Shown here: positions 1 to 9,954 of the stretch, in pieces
Layout of the letters: the number at the start of each line of letters is the position of its first letter
Position numbering within the stretch: the stretch's first letter is position 1
NCBI GenBank assembly: GCA_903813345.2
Contig: CAIIXF020000007.1
Coordinates: 10,979,730-11,043,729, forward strand
Source of the DNA: Owenia fusiformis
Lineage: Eukaryota > Annelida > Polychaeta > Sabellida > Oweniidae
DNA length: 64,000 bases
Reading direction: 5' to 3'
Made by a program: the position numbers and the translations under genes
Notes under the pieces: generated by a model
Told to the model about the DNA's origin: nothing
The model's input: only the letters and a program-made list of their open reading frames with translations
The model's database searches: none

Positions 1-1323
1 GTTCGTATCATATTCATGTATGGTCTTGGTGTTCCTCCTCTGATCACTTCTGTCTTCAACTTATCTTTGTCTTTATCACGCAATGTAATGCGATCATCTA
101 CATTCGCTATATTGCTCGGCAGAATGCCAGATTCTGGTACCAGGATGTAGATTTTACGAGGCATGTATGTGATGTCCTGGTTCTCACGGGTGGCCAGGTG
201 CTTTTCAATGCGACCCTTCAAATCTAGAAATTATACATATTGATTTTTGTTATCCAGTTATCTCAACGCAGAAGCTATCATTGAATAAAATAAACTCATA
301 GGCTAAATTAACAATGCTTTAGGCTAAACTGTAGCTAAAATGGTACAAAGATTGATTCATGTAGTGAGAAATTGAATCATGACTTACTAAGCATTTCACC
401 CGTAGGACCTTGTGGTGGTACTATGACATTCAAATAGGAGTAGAAGTACCCCCAGGCCATGCCAAACCCAACATCATTTCCAAGTAAGTCAATCCTCAAT
501 GGAGGAGATTTATCTACAAATATTAAACGAGGCATTAACATGCAAAATGTCATCCCATTACTTTCGCTACAGACGTTGAATGCCAACTGCTGAACACCAA
601 ATGCCGAACACTTTCCACAAAAAAGTTGGAGACTATAACAATATGTCACCACTTGTGATAGTGACATAATAAAAAATTATCTTGGATTAAAATATTTTAG
701 CTTGTTTTATAAATCTAAAACAGACATCCTCATTAAAATTTCATGATTTGCTGATGAAATGCAGCTAAACAGTTTAATCAATCTTTAAGCTATAAATCTT
801 AATCATATCATAAGAGGAAATCACCAAAAATATTATTGACATTCATCTCACATTTCTGCAAGTTAAATGATGTTAAATGTAAATGAAATGTTTTACCAGT
901 TAGAGCATATCTGAGCAATTCATCACGATTTGGATTGGCATAGTCAATATCATTTCCCCAGGTCAAGAACTTTGGTAGCTCTCTTTTATCCTTTCCCTTT
1001 CGCAACACAATCACGTATCGTTCACTCATTTCAATCATTTTAGATATTCCTCGTTGTGCATCATACATAGACTCTTTTTGCTTCAGAAAATTCTCAGTAA
1101 CAAGCAGCATTAGACGCCTTGACTCTTTCATTTTTTTTCCTGACTCCAATAACATTGGCATGCCAGGTGTGAAGTCGTCTTTGCTTAGCATCACTGAGAA
1201 TCCTGCTTCTAACAACATGGCTTTTACTTCATAAGCCTCTTTTTCATCCTTTTCTGCATAGGCCAGATAGACATGGTACAGTTGACCATTTTCAAGGGGT
1301 GGTACTGTAACAACTGCTTCATC
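1..1323 (-). CDS. TIR-STING unit B (partial, runs off left edge)
   Basis: Exons are 1323-897 (TIR), 513-388 (first STING exon) and 223-1 (second STING exon, cut by the window edge). The TIR reads YHVYLAYAEKDEK with the BB-loop DDFTPG. The STING part has MAWGYFYSYLN and RPYMNMI like unit A. The TIR exon starts after a TTGCAG acceptor in phase 0 and has no in-frame Met before its core, so an upstream coding exon is required. The nearest upstream coding exon seen is the last exon of unit A, which offers a phase-0 donor. B may therefore be the second half of a TIR-STING-TIR-STING protein; the alternative is a separate gene with an unseen short first exon between 1324 and 1998. The TIR is strongly diverged from that of A, but the visible ligand-binding exon is identical in protein. 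Confidence 0.88.
520..668. repeat. dispersed repeat, copy 1 (intron of TIR-STING B)
   Basis: The stretch ending in aacaatatgtcacca and containing gccaactg recurs with divergence at 21360-21500, 22080-22235 and around 28470-28530. It lies between the TIR exon and the first STING exon of unit B. No coding content is seen, so it is probably a short interspersed or miniature transposon. Confidence 0.5.
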
Positions 1324-1435
1324 CTGCAATATTTGTATAATTTGGCAGAGCTATAGAGCGTGGCATTGCAAGCAATATATTCAAGTGACCTACTTATTTA
1401 TTATTTTTTATTTTGTCTAAATATGATATATTCCG

Positions 1436-1890
1436 GATGATCCATGGTATGTTATGAATTGGTGAAGTTATTTAAGGATTTAAGCCCTGGACTCAGTGCA
1501 TTGTGGATTAAATCATTCCTCAAAAGGTGTTTTTCAAACTTTGCACGAGATGAATCAGCATTGAGTGTGAAGTTTAGGAAATATCACCTGAGTAGAATGA
1601 ATCAGCCACAGTGCATCAAGTCTTTGGCCTACATTCTTTTCACACTTTGCAAAACATGTACTATGAAACCTAAGAGATACGAAATCACTTAAATAATCTC
1701 AATGAAACTTTTTGGATCAATCATCATTTTCAATCTGTAGAGTCAACTTGTCACCTTGACCAGTACCATCTCAACAAATGACCTTGGGTGTTTAGTATTG
1801 TTATTGTTATATAATGGAGTGAAGCTATGTGGATTACTGTGTTCGGAATGGCTGGAATCGTAGACACCCTACCTAGCTATGTGTGAATTA
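1436..1890. repeat. dispersed repeat family A, copy 1
   Basis: This block contains taagccctggac, a run around ctttgcacgag, gtcaccttgac and tgtgttcgga, in the same order as copies at 38373-38870 and 39784-39965 in the PNKD-like gene. It fills most of the interval between the TIR-STING units. No open frame with recognisable protein was seen. Confidence 0.55.
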
Positions 1891-1998
1891 GAATTCAAAC
1901 TGCTGCAAATGTATAAATTCTCAATTGTGTCATTCTGTTTGTGAGCATCCACATTGGTGGCATTTATGTTTAACAAGTTACATTTAAAGCATATCTGT

Positions 1999-3686
1999 TT
2001 AAAAAAAACACACCATAACTGTTTGATCTTCTTCAATGTTCATCGGCTGCTCTGAGGAAGTGGAGGTCTCAATGTCACCATCTAACTGATCATTTTTTAT
2101 CCTGTCCAACAGTTCTTTATGTAGTGGAACAGGCTCATCAGTGGTCCCATCTCTAAGGTGCACCACTTCAACCATTGCTTGTTGCTCCTTAGTGAATGTG
2201 TTACTTATGATGTTCTTTAGGGTTTGATAGAAAACCTTGATTTGTACTTCACGGTCAATGGCTTGAAATTCAGTCAAGTCCTTGTTATCTTCCATTTCCT
2301 TCAGTGGTTGTAAGACAGTGGCATATTCCACAAGGCACTGATACTTCTATGAATAAAGATGTTTAATTTTTCACATTTAGCCCAAAATTCCATCATTAGG
2401 GTTTGAAACCCATGAAAAGTCTGATACAAACCAAAGAGAAAGTCAGAGCTTGGAGTCAACTGGAGGTTCTTACACATATATTGCAAAATTGACACTAAAA
2501 TAGATGTTATTTTGAAAGCAGCTTTAAATTCACTAATATTAATTTTTCAACAATTAAAATTTCTTATTTACCTTTCCACCATCTTCAATTGTTCGTATCA
2601 TATTCATGTATGGTCTTGGAGTACCTCCTCTGATCACTTCTGTCTTCAACTTATCTTTGTCCTTATCACGCAATGTAATGCGATCATCTACATTCGCTAT
2701 ATTACTGGGCAGAATGCCAGATTCTGGTACCAGGATGTAGATTTTGCGAGGCATGTATGTGATGTCCTGGTTTTCACGGGTGGCCAGGTGCTTTTCAATG
2801 CGACCCTTCAAATCTAGAAATTATGCATATTGAATTTTTGTTATCCATGCTCTCTGATGTGATAACTGAGTTTCCTCTGGAATTTATATTCTACATTGCA
2901 AATGATTGTATGTGAAAGTAAAAAGAGTTAATATTTTGTCATGATGACCTACCAAGCATTTTACCAGCAGGGCCTTGTGGTGGTACTATGATGTTCAGGT
3001 AGGAGTAGAAATAGCCCCAAGCCATCCCAAATCCAATGTCATTTCCTTGCAAAATGATATCCAATGGTTTGATGACTAAAAGTACAAAATGGATGTAGGA
3101 TTATTATTATATTGCATGGCCTTTATAGGACTCTAGAAAGTCCATCCTATATCATCTACAATCTTTATTATCATCAATTTCTATTTGTTGTAATAATCTC
3201 ATTCTATTGGAATTTCACTTTTAAAAATAAGAATAACAAAAATTATTACATTGTACCTGTTATTGCATGTTTTATTTTTTCCTGCCAAGGCACTTGTTTC
3301 CATGGGTCTTGATAGTCAATGTCAGTCACCCAACGGAGCATTGGTGGTACCTGTTTACGTGTTATCCCATCTCGCAGCACAATCAAAAAACGCCGATCTT
3401 GCTCCAACATTTTCTTTATGCCTTGATAGGACTCATACATAACACGAGGGTTTTTGATTGAATTTGGTGTTAAAATGACAACCATACGTTGCGACTCAGT
3501 TGTCCTCTTCATTAAATTCTGTAAATAGGGTTCACCTGGATGATAATCTTCCTTGAATGCCATCACCTTCATCCCTAAATCTGTTAGGCTTTTCTTAACA
3601 ACGCTTCCCAAATCCCTGTCAGCACCAGCAACTTCCAAAAACACATTATATTTGCTTTTGTCTAAAGGAATTTCTACCTTCGCCAT
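1999..3686 (-). CDS. TIR-STING fusion protein, unit A
   Basis: Four exons are read on the minus strand: 3686-3257, 3075-2953, 2813-2572 and 2346-1999. Phases join cleanly and give about 380 residues. Residues 1-143 are a TIR domain: it opens YNVFLEV and has the BB-loop motif DYHPG. Residues 144-380 are the cytosolic ligand-binding domain of STING: MAWGYFYSYLN matches the human helix holding Y163 and Y167, RPYMNMI matches human R238-x-Y240, and EYATVLQPL matches E260 and T263. The four N-terminal membrane helices of vertebrate STING are absent, as in oyster TIR-STING. STING binds cyclic dinucleotides such as cGAMP; here the TIR would be the signalling or effector module. The start ATG lies 15 bases after a possible splice acceptor (3702-3703), so a non-coding first exon is likely. 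The apparent end (VCFF then stop) may be intron read-through: a GT donor sits at a codon boundary at 2013-2012, and splicing there would join unit B. No vertebrate-type C-terminal tail is seen. Confidence 0.9.
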
Positions 3687-3747
3687 ACTTTATGTACTGA
3701 TCTGTAAATAACAACAATACCCAGGACTTCAATTTAACTGTTACAAT

Positions 3748-4620
3748 TAGAGGTATAACTCCCGAGTCCGTATCTCGAGTACAGCTCGTCAGAGCTGCCT
3801 ATACATTGCCTCGAGTTGTCCTCTAGAAACTCGCAATCTATTTCAACTTGTGAGCTAGCTATAACTCGAGTAAACTCGCGAGTTTTGCCTATCTTGCAAG
3901 CATGTAAAATGAATTCGGGTCCGAGAGATCGTGCAACATTACTTCATTAGGAGAGTAATATACCAATGATCGCCATATTTAGCGTCCGTCACCTAAAAAA
4001 CACTAAAAGCTTCAAAAAGTTCAACAAATATCGAGGAATGACAAGTTACACCAAAAAATCAGAAAAAGATTGACTATCGAAGGAACTCAAGCGGGCGATA
4101 ATAGAGTAGTCACTAAAATAGAATAAAAAATGGTCCCCTTATTCTCACGTCGTTTACACAACTTTTACATAATGTCTGTCATTGAATTAAGATCATGAGT
4201 CATAACTTTAGATCGATATCCAGCAGTCTTTAGTAGAAATAATGAAGATAATCCGGGAAAACCATTCATTAATTTTAGGGGCCCTTCTGGGTTTTCTAAA
4301 ATATTGTTTGGTTAGATTCTTGGTTCATTTTAGCAATCTCTAGTCCTTACCGTATGCGGCGACGTCTATACCAGATCGTTTTTGATTGAAATATGAGATA
4401 ACTGCAATGAATACCATACTTTCTTATGGCCCCAACGTGTTAAACAGCTTTTAGATGTGACTTAACCAGAGAAACTTGCCGCTAGAAGTTACAGTAATTT
4501 TGTGTACCTGGGTTTACAATATGTACTGGACGAAATGAATTAACTCGAGTTTTACTCGAGTTGTGGAAATATTTGGCAAGTTGAACTCGAGTTGGATTTT
4601 TCTGGCGAGTTACACCTCTA
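3748..4620. mobile_element. non-autonomous hAT-type DNA transposon, 8-bp TSD
   Basis: The element starts tagaggtataactc and ends with gagttacacctcta, which are near-perfect inverted ends. It is flanked on both sides by the 8-bp direct repeat gttacaat (3740-3747 and 4621-4628). CTCGAG-containing motifs recur near both ends. An 8-bp duplication is typical of hAT transposons. No transposase is seen in its 873 bases. It sits about 60 bases upstream of the unit A start codon, probably in the first intron or promoter of the TIR-STING gene. Confidence 0.85.
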
Positions 4621-5372
4621 GTTACAATATGTCAATTCTATAAAAGTTTCTCTCTGTGCCAAATTTGTTGAGACAATAAATATCTCTTTAATCTGGTCAC
4701 TTGGTAAATATTTGTAATATGATTTTACATATTACATATGTACAGGGCACTTTCATATGTTTTTATTTTTCCATACAATATTAAAATGTAGTTCTTCAAT
4801 CCTTATTTTTTAGATTCAAAGTGAAACTGTTACTAGAATTTCCATCTGATTGTTCTGTAGGATTGCAGGAAAGCATATTCATGATTTTTAAGAATATAAA
4901 GCATTTAAGACTCTCTTTCCCTTCTAACTTCTTTATGTACTGCGACTACCTGTGCCTTTAAATTAAGTCACATTACCTTATATGATGTTATAAATTCCCC
5001 TTTTCAATATTCCGAATCACTAAAAGCTGGATGTTTAAAATGGAGTATAAATGGGGAATCCCCTTAAAATTGCAGTTTGGTATTTTTTTGAATGATACAG
5101 CCCCATCAAAAATCAAATATTTACTGTTATTTCTTCAGAAATGAAGGTCATGCAGAGTATTTCAATATTGTTTTGCTTTCTTGGTGTTACATCACCTTAC
5201 CTGTTAATTATCCCGTTCAAATCTTCCAAATAAATAATTCTTTTTTAAAGTACAGGTTATATTATAGGGGAATCCCCTTATATTTGCATTTTGGTTTTTT
5301 CTTTGAGTAAGCCTTTACACACAAGCAAATGCACAATATCCAGAATTATAATTGAATCTTGTATTATGTTTT
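4621..5372. other. intergenic, no gene seen
   Basis: AT-rich sequence without a convincing reading frame. The only structure noticed is a short motif around ggggaatcccctta that occurs twice (near 5053 and 5265) with similar flanks. Confidence 0.5.
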
Positions 5373-5454
5373 ATTATGTCCCCACCACATAGTGTGGGGC
5401 CTTTTGTCGGCCTATTATGTCCCCACCACATAGTGTGGGGCCATATTGTCGGCC
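5373..5454. repeat. two tandem 41-bp units with hairpin
   Basis: Two nearly identical units beginning tattatgtcc each contain the palindrome ccccaccacatagtgtgggg. They head a longer interspersed repeat that continues with runs of gtccgt-type motifs. Confidence 0.7.
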
Positions 5455-6062
5455 TAGGCACATCCGTCTGTCTGTCCTTGGTGGTCCGTACGTCCGCCAG
5501 TTTTCTTCAAAACCACTACAGATATCACCTTCAAATTTTCAGGGATAACTTATGAGTGCATACAGATGTGGACGAAAAATACGATACATACTTCCTGTCG
5601 GCCATTTTGAAGTCAAATGCTAAAATAATTTGTATCATATTGAATGGTTTTTTGAGTTTTCATACTTTAACTATTTAGTAGCTTCATAAATAATTTCAGG
5701 TGCACTTTATTGTAAATGCCTATGTCATTGTTAACAGTAGTTATATGTGATAATTTTGTAAAAAGAAATCAGCAAAAACTCATAATCACATTTTTATTGT
5801 CGGCCATTTTTATACCATCTCAAAATTATGATAGATGTCCAAGCATACCTTATGTCTGACTAAGATTGTGTCAGTGTTTTAGTGTTTCACATCCAATTAG
5901 TTTGAAATAGAACTTCGCAGAAGTGGCAGTACTGATAATGTTGATCTTAAAGGTCAAAGTTCATGTCATGATAACATTTAGGTTTTTATTTTGCAAAAAA
6001 GCTTAGCGTCAATGCATGACAAAAGTGTTTTATATGATAAAGCAACAATGAAAATGTGTAAA

Positions 6063-6436
6063 AATTTGTTGAAAAATTCAAAATGGCCACCACGTAGTTT
6101 ACCCAGCATGCCCTAAACCTAATCAGATCTTGGCACTAGTCTGCTATTGCTATCTGCTATCAACAAACCTTCAGTGACCTTGAATGTGTCAAAAAAGTTG
6201 ATTTTCTAAATTGATATTTTGGATTTAAATCAAAATGGTCACAAATGATGTTATCCAAGTTTCTCAAAGTTTGAGACTACAAATCAATTCTTGTCATCAA
6301 AATTCCAAGAAAACCGCTAACCTGTTCAACTTGAAATTTTTACACATGCAATAGCAGACTAGTGCCAAGATCTGATTAGGTTTAGGGCATGCTGGGTAAA
6401 CTACGTGGTGGCCATTTTGAATTTTTCAACAAATCT
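6063..6436. repeat. inverted repeat, 88-bp arms
   Basis: Bases 6063-6150 and 6348-6436 are reverse complements, essentially perfect by eye, separated by about 200 bases. The arms belong to the surrounding repeat family. Confidence 0.8.
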
Positions 6437-7040
6437 TGTCATCAAAATTCCAGGAAAACCACTTATCCGTTCAACTTGAAATTTTTACAGATGCAAGAGC
6501 AGACTATTGCCAAGATCTGATTAGGTTTTGGGTATGCTGGCTGAATTACATGGTGGCCATTTTGAATTTTTCAATTTGGCGGCCATTTTGAATTTTTCAA
6601 CTTGCTCCAAATTGACCAAATTTTTTTTTAAAAACATCTGCAAGTTCTCAGAAGTTCAAATCTGACCTTAGATTTAAGATTTGACTTTTCGTTGACCTTC
6701 AGTGACCTTGAAAAGGTCAAAAATTTGATTTTCTAAATTGATATTTTGGATTTAAACTTAGGTCAGCTTAATTACAAAACACCTACTGAGGTCTGAAAAA
6801 GTTAAATTTTCAAGGTCAAAGTCATTAAACTAGGTCACAAATGATGTTATCCAAGTTTCTCAAAGTTTGAGACTTAAAATCAATTATTATCATCAAAATT
6901 CCAAGAAAACCGCTAACCTGTTCAACTTGAAATTTTAGCAGACTAGTGCCAAGATCTGAAAAAGTGTAATTTTCAAGGTCGAAGGTCATCAAATTAGGTC
7001 ACAAACAATGTTATCTAAATTTTCCCAAAGTTCAAGACTA

Positions 7041-7650
7041 CAGTGCTGGTATATATTAATTGATCAGTCGTTTAATTGGCATATTTTCTTGAATTTAAAC
7101 ATTTAATGTCCCAAACTCCCACAAACTGCAGAAAAGTATACCCCATAAATCATATTTACCAAAATGAGTGTCTCCAAGGCTTCACACCAGCGTATGCATA
7201 ATGCATTTTTCACGAGTTTGAGCTGAAATTTCGCCAAAATGAAGTAGGCTAAGGGTAGTCTCTGCCAGGTTTGTTTATTGTGGTAAGCTTGTAAGTGCTC
7301 GGAAGCAAATAATTCAAGTGCGCAAAATAATCAAATAATCTAATTGGTCTAAACTTTGCTGCACATGCGCACAATGTGTGCCATGTTTTTTTCTAGTGAT
7401 TTCGTTTCGTTTCATTGAGTTTGCGTTTCAGTGTAACTTCCGCAAAAATGGCCGACCATGGAATGAATTAACAGGTAAAATCACTTCGAAATTTCAAGAG
7501 AACTTTTTACCTATAATTGCAAAACTTTTGTTTTATTTGTGCATTCTATCTATCAGATAAGAGTTTCAGGGGTATGTAGGCAAATTCATTTAGGTAGGAA
7601 CACTCTTTTTAGTTTGAAAACGCACCCTATATTATTATATTTCAGCACTG
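7041..7650. mobile_element. Tc1/mariner-type non-autonomous element, TA target site
   Basis: The ends are inverted (cagtgctggtatata at left; reverse complement of the right end is cagtgctgaaatata) and both flanks are TA. Removing the element and one TA rejoins a sequence matching the uninterrupted repeat near 6262-6310, so the empty site can be inferred within this window. The interior shows no recognisable transposase. Confidence 0.8.
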
Positions 7651-7864
7651 TACAAATAGATTCTTGTCATCAAAATTGCAGGAAAACCGCTAACCTTGTC
7701 AACTTGAAATGTTTACAGATGCAAGAGCAGACTAGTGCCAAGGTCTGATTAGGTTTTGGCCATGCTGGGTTAATTGCATGGTGGCCAGTTTGCTCTTCAA
7801 AGTGCGATATTTATCACTGTGTGTCTTGTTGCTCTTTATTGTCTCATTATAAAATAGGATCAGA

Positions 7865-7950
7865 CTAAGCAATACAAAACAATATAACACAGCACAATAA
7901 CATACAATGCAATACAATACAGTACAGTACAATGCAATATAATACTTTAC
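7865..7950. repeat. microsatellite-like ACAAT/ACAGT tract
   Basis: A degenerate five-base repeat of the type acaat/acagt, in the intron or region before the talin exons. Confidence 0.6.
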
Positions 7951-8255
7951 ATTCATAGAGTTGTCTGATTAAAAACAGGTATTCTTAACACCACATTGTC
8001 TGATCATGATCAAGTGTCAGAATTGTAAAATTCAAAATCCAACAAAATATGACAGTGCCATTGTTTGGTCATGCCTATTATATTAGAAACTTTAGAAAGT
8101 TCAGTAGTCCATTCATCTTTTCATGATCATGGAAAATGAAAATTAATTTTCTCTTTGAATTATTTCTCCATCATGGAAAATACTATGAATTTCATGATGC
8201 AAAATTGCAATTAATATTTCAACTCCTAACCTGCTTTCCTATAATGTATTTCCAG

Positions 8256-9954
8256 GCAAAGCTTGTAGCTGCAGCCACCCACAACCTTTGTGATGCTGCA
8301 AATGCAATGGTCCAGGGCCATGCAAGTGAGGAGAAGTTGATATCCTCAGCCAAGCAAGTGGCTGCCTCCACTGCACAACTGCTTGTAGCATGTAAAGTGA
8401 AGGCAGAGGGAGACTCCATGGCTATGAAGAGACTACAGGTGAGTTGTATATTTAGATTGCATGAATCATCAATTGGCACTGTTTTGAAGAAGGTGAATGT
8501 GTAACATTTAATATTACTTTTTCTCTTGGTGCCCTTGAGAGGGGGAAAGAATTCGTCAGGATTTCCCTAAAGCATATAACTTAACCTCTCTACAGATTGG
8601 AATATACATCATTGTAATCAACAGGATCCTTATTTTTTAGTGCTGTGCAAAAGGCTCTGATAACCATAAAACTTATAGGAAATGATGTCTTGTTAAAAAA
8701 TCACTACGTGATTGGGAGTCATGGGTGTCCATATGAAGTCCTTATCTAAACCCTCAGCATTCATTCTGTTTATAGGCTGCTGGTAATGCAGTAAAGAGAG
8801 CCACAGAGGCCTTGGTCCATGCTGCCCAGATGTCAAAGGACAGGGCTGATGATGAGGAACAGTTGCTGCTGAATGAAGGAATGGTACGAGGAATGAAACA
8901 GGTAGGTGCAGCTTTCGACTCTTCATTATTGTAGATTTACGTTACTAGTATCTCGATGTTAAAAATTGCCAAAAGATTATTTTTAAACTGTTTTGAATAA
9001 TTTTTTTGATCATTGTAGTTATGATGGACTGTCTCTAGTATGTTATAAATTGTCTCTATTGATTATTTTTAACTCTCTCCCTTTCTCTGAATATTTGAGA
9101 TTTTCTCTTGTTTGAAAAAATGAATTTCTGTTATTGTAAATTGTCTCTTTATTATCTTTTGATTAATTCTTCATTATTGTAAGTTATTTCTTCATTATTA
9201 TACATCTCTCTTAATTGTTGTGAATTAATCAGTAATTGTAAATTGTTGCTTGAGTATCGTAAAAAAAATTGTAAATTCTTTTTTTTGAGTGGTGACATAT
9301 TTTGGCCTCCATTTTTGCAATTGGCATATTGCTCTGGGGTCTGTAACAAATGGTTACATTTTAGTAATTGTTACCAGGTGGTTACATTTTGTGTTGTCAA
9401 TGCCTTTTTAATTGTATTCTGTTAATTGCTGTCTGAGTATTTAAAATTGCCTGCTCTATTGTAAATTGTTCTCCAATAATTTGAACCAACTCTGATTATT
9501 GTAAATTGCCTCTTAGTCATTTGAACTGCATCTTTAAATTCTATTACAACATTATGTTTGATTGCGTTTACACAATCAGAATTTAAGGATTGTGAATGTA
9601 CATGCATCATGCATACCCTCAACAGAATACTACATTAATATTATACAATTAAATGATAACAGGAATCAGTCATCAACTTAGTAAGACACAGTTATTGTAC
9701 ATAATGTGCTGTAGTAATTGTTATACTTTATATCATTATAAAAGAAGAAAATTGATGAGCCTGCCATAAGTTGTGCCAATAAAAATCCTACATTGTATAA
9801 ACTTATTTTATTCCAGGTTATAATGGCACAAGAAGAAATCCTTATTAAAGAAAAAGAACTGGAGAAAGCCAGAAGAAAACTAGAAGTTATATACAAGGCT
9901 AAATACAAGGACAGGTCTTCACCTGAATCTGATGAAGGTGGAACTTCATTTTAA
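8256..9954 (+). CDS. TLN: talin, C-terminal exons (partial gene)
   Basis: Three exons are read: 8256-8438, 8776-8901 and 9817-9954 (TAA), all joined in phase 0 and giving 148 residues. They match the very end of animal talin: VAAATHNLCDAANA, VQGHASEEKLISSAKQVAAS, VACKVKAEGDS, then AAGNAVKRATEAL and AQEEILIKEKELEKARRKL. This is the C-terminal end of the I/LWEQ (THATCH) actin-binding module plus the dimerisation helix. Talin links integrins to actin at cell adhesions. Splice sites and the stop codon look intact. The exon that should precede 8256 was not found down to 3700, and the left 3.7 kb holds an opposite-strand gene, so either this intron exceeds 8.2 kb and contains the TIR-STING locus, or this is a separated 3' fragment. 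Confidence 0.9.
9005..9520. repeat. degenerate attgtaaattgtctc repeats in talin intron
   Basis: Imperfect copies of attgtaaattgtctc occur at irregular spacing through the last talin intron. No reading frame of interest. Confidence 0.5.

Larger units (their letters stand above)
5455..7795. repeat. cluster of repeat family B, interrupted by a transposon
   Basis: Sequence such as gcagactagtgccaagatct followed by gcatgctgggt and ggtggccattttgaa recurs, wholly or in part, at about 6348, 6500, 6935 and 7725, with an inverted copy at 6063-6150. Motifs such as aggtcaaagt and ccgctaacctgttcaac are also repeated. No protein is recognised. A smaller transposon (7041-7650) is inserted inside one copy. 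Confidence 0.7.

Noticed and set aside
377-667. 96-residue minus-strand frame taken as one protein
   Set aside because: Only 513-388 matches STING; the rest is intron containing a dispersed repeat.
1324-1998. Search for a separate start exon for TIR-STING unit B
   Set aside because: No convincing ATG with a phase-0 donor was seen; the stretch is mostly a dispersed repeat. The possibility is left open.
2301-2495. Minus-strand frame between the second and third STING exons
   Set aside because: The human STING alignment continues directly from the exon ending at 2572 to KYQCLVEYAT at 2346, with identical length, so this frame is intron.
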